Virus record (IMG/VR): IMGVR_UViG_3300036981_000036
Coordinates: 1 to 22,380 of that record
DNA from: a virus
DNA length: 22,380 bases
Reading direction: 5' to 3' (one strand)
The notes beneath the pieces were generated by a model that did not search any database, was not told where the DNA came from, and saw nothing but the letters and a program-made list of their open reading frames with translations. Shown here in pieces: positions 22,184 to 22,380 of this stretch; within the stretch, counting starts at the first letter, position 1, and every line of letters starts with the position of its first letter. The translations under genes were made by a program, and so were the position numbers.

Positions 22184-22245
22184 CCCGATTACAAAAAGAG
22201 AACGAGAATTTAAAAAATAACATTAACCTTTAAACAACTAAACAG

Positions 22246-22380
22246 ATGAAAACAGAACTAATAAAAATATACAATAAACACTTAACTCCATTAGATAGTG
22301 GAGATTTTGGAAGTGGTGTTCAACTATGGATGAGTGAACAAGATTTTTTAGATGCCCTTCACGATTACGAATTACTAAAA
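22246..22380 (+). CDS. Hypothetical protein, 3' end outside the window
   Basis: The first 45 codons are visible (MKTELIKIYNKHLTPLDSGD...). The start follows an A/C-rich leader (CCTTTAAACAACTAAACAG). The ~60 bases before it hold no recognisable promoter or terminator. The product is soluble and acidic, with GSGVQLWMSEQDFLDALHDY; no family was recognised from this part. Confidence 0.45.
   Translation, partial: MKTELIKIYNKHLTPLDSGDFGSGVQLWMSEQDFLDALHDYELLK

Overview
The window is part of a tailed-phage genome, or a prophage, of a Bacteroidota host, most likely a Flavobacteriia-like one. The composition is AT-rich and genes are tightly packed with 1-20 base overlaps. Leaders are A-rich (CAAAACAATG type) and lack Shine-Dalgarno sequences. 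Two sites match the Bacteroidota promoter pattern TTG-N19-TAnnTTTG. The structural proteins are of kinds common in flavobacterial phages. No integrase, repressor, terminase, tRNA or host gene is visible, so a lytic or temperate lifestyle cannot be decided here. Both ends cut genes.

Left part (1-16992), late genes, almost all on the plus strand: two tail-tip/baseplate-like proteins (3-3940), a short tape measure protein (3956-5875), a small NUMOD3-type DNA-binding ORF (5901-6155), an 827-residue protein joining a tail-completion-like N-terminus to a fibre (6167-8650), three small genes including holin-like membrane proteins (8650-9200), an HK97 gp10-like protein and a stand-alone Mu F/SPP1 gp7-type C-terminal domain (9187-10019). 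A two-gene minus-strand island follows (10016-11309). After it come the XkdF-like prohead protease/scaffold, the major capsid protein, a probable tail tube protein, a conserved unknown, the portal, a head-tail connector, a DUF5675 protein and a small membrane protein (11349-16992). The order is unusual. Tail-tip genes precede the tape measure gene, and protease and capsid genes precede the portal, roughly the reverse of the standard siphovirus order although transcription is rightward.

Centre (16993-17153): a boundary region with a hairpin terminator flanked by two copies of a 22-base palindromic repeat, followed by a strong Bacteroidota-type promoter.

Right part (17154-22380), early/middle genes: a ribbon-helix-helix protein, several small unknowns, ERF single-strand annealing protein, Gp157-like protein, an unknown, an HNH endonuclease, a RusA-like resolvase and a winged-helix protein form one compact operon. 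It ends at a second consensus promoter that drives a non-coding stretch of about 115 bases ending in a terminator, upstream of a replisome-organiser-like gene. That leader/ncRNA, whose 5' end can pair with the terminator hairpin, and the palindrome/terminator/promoter cluster ahead of the ribbon-helix-helix gene are the best candidates for undescribed regulation here.
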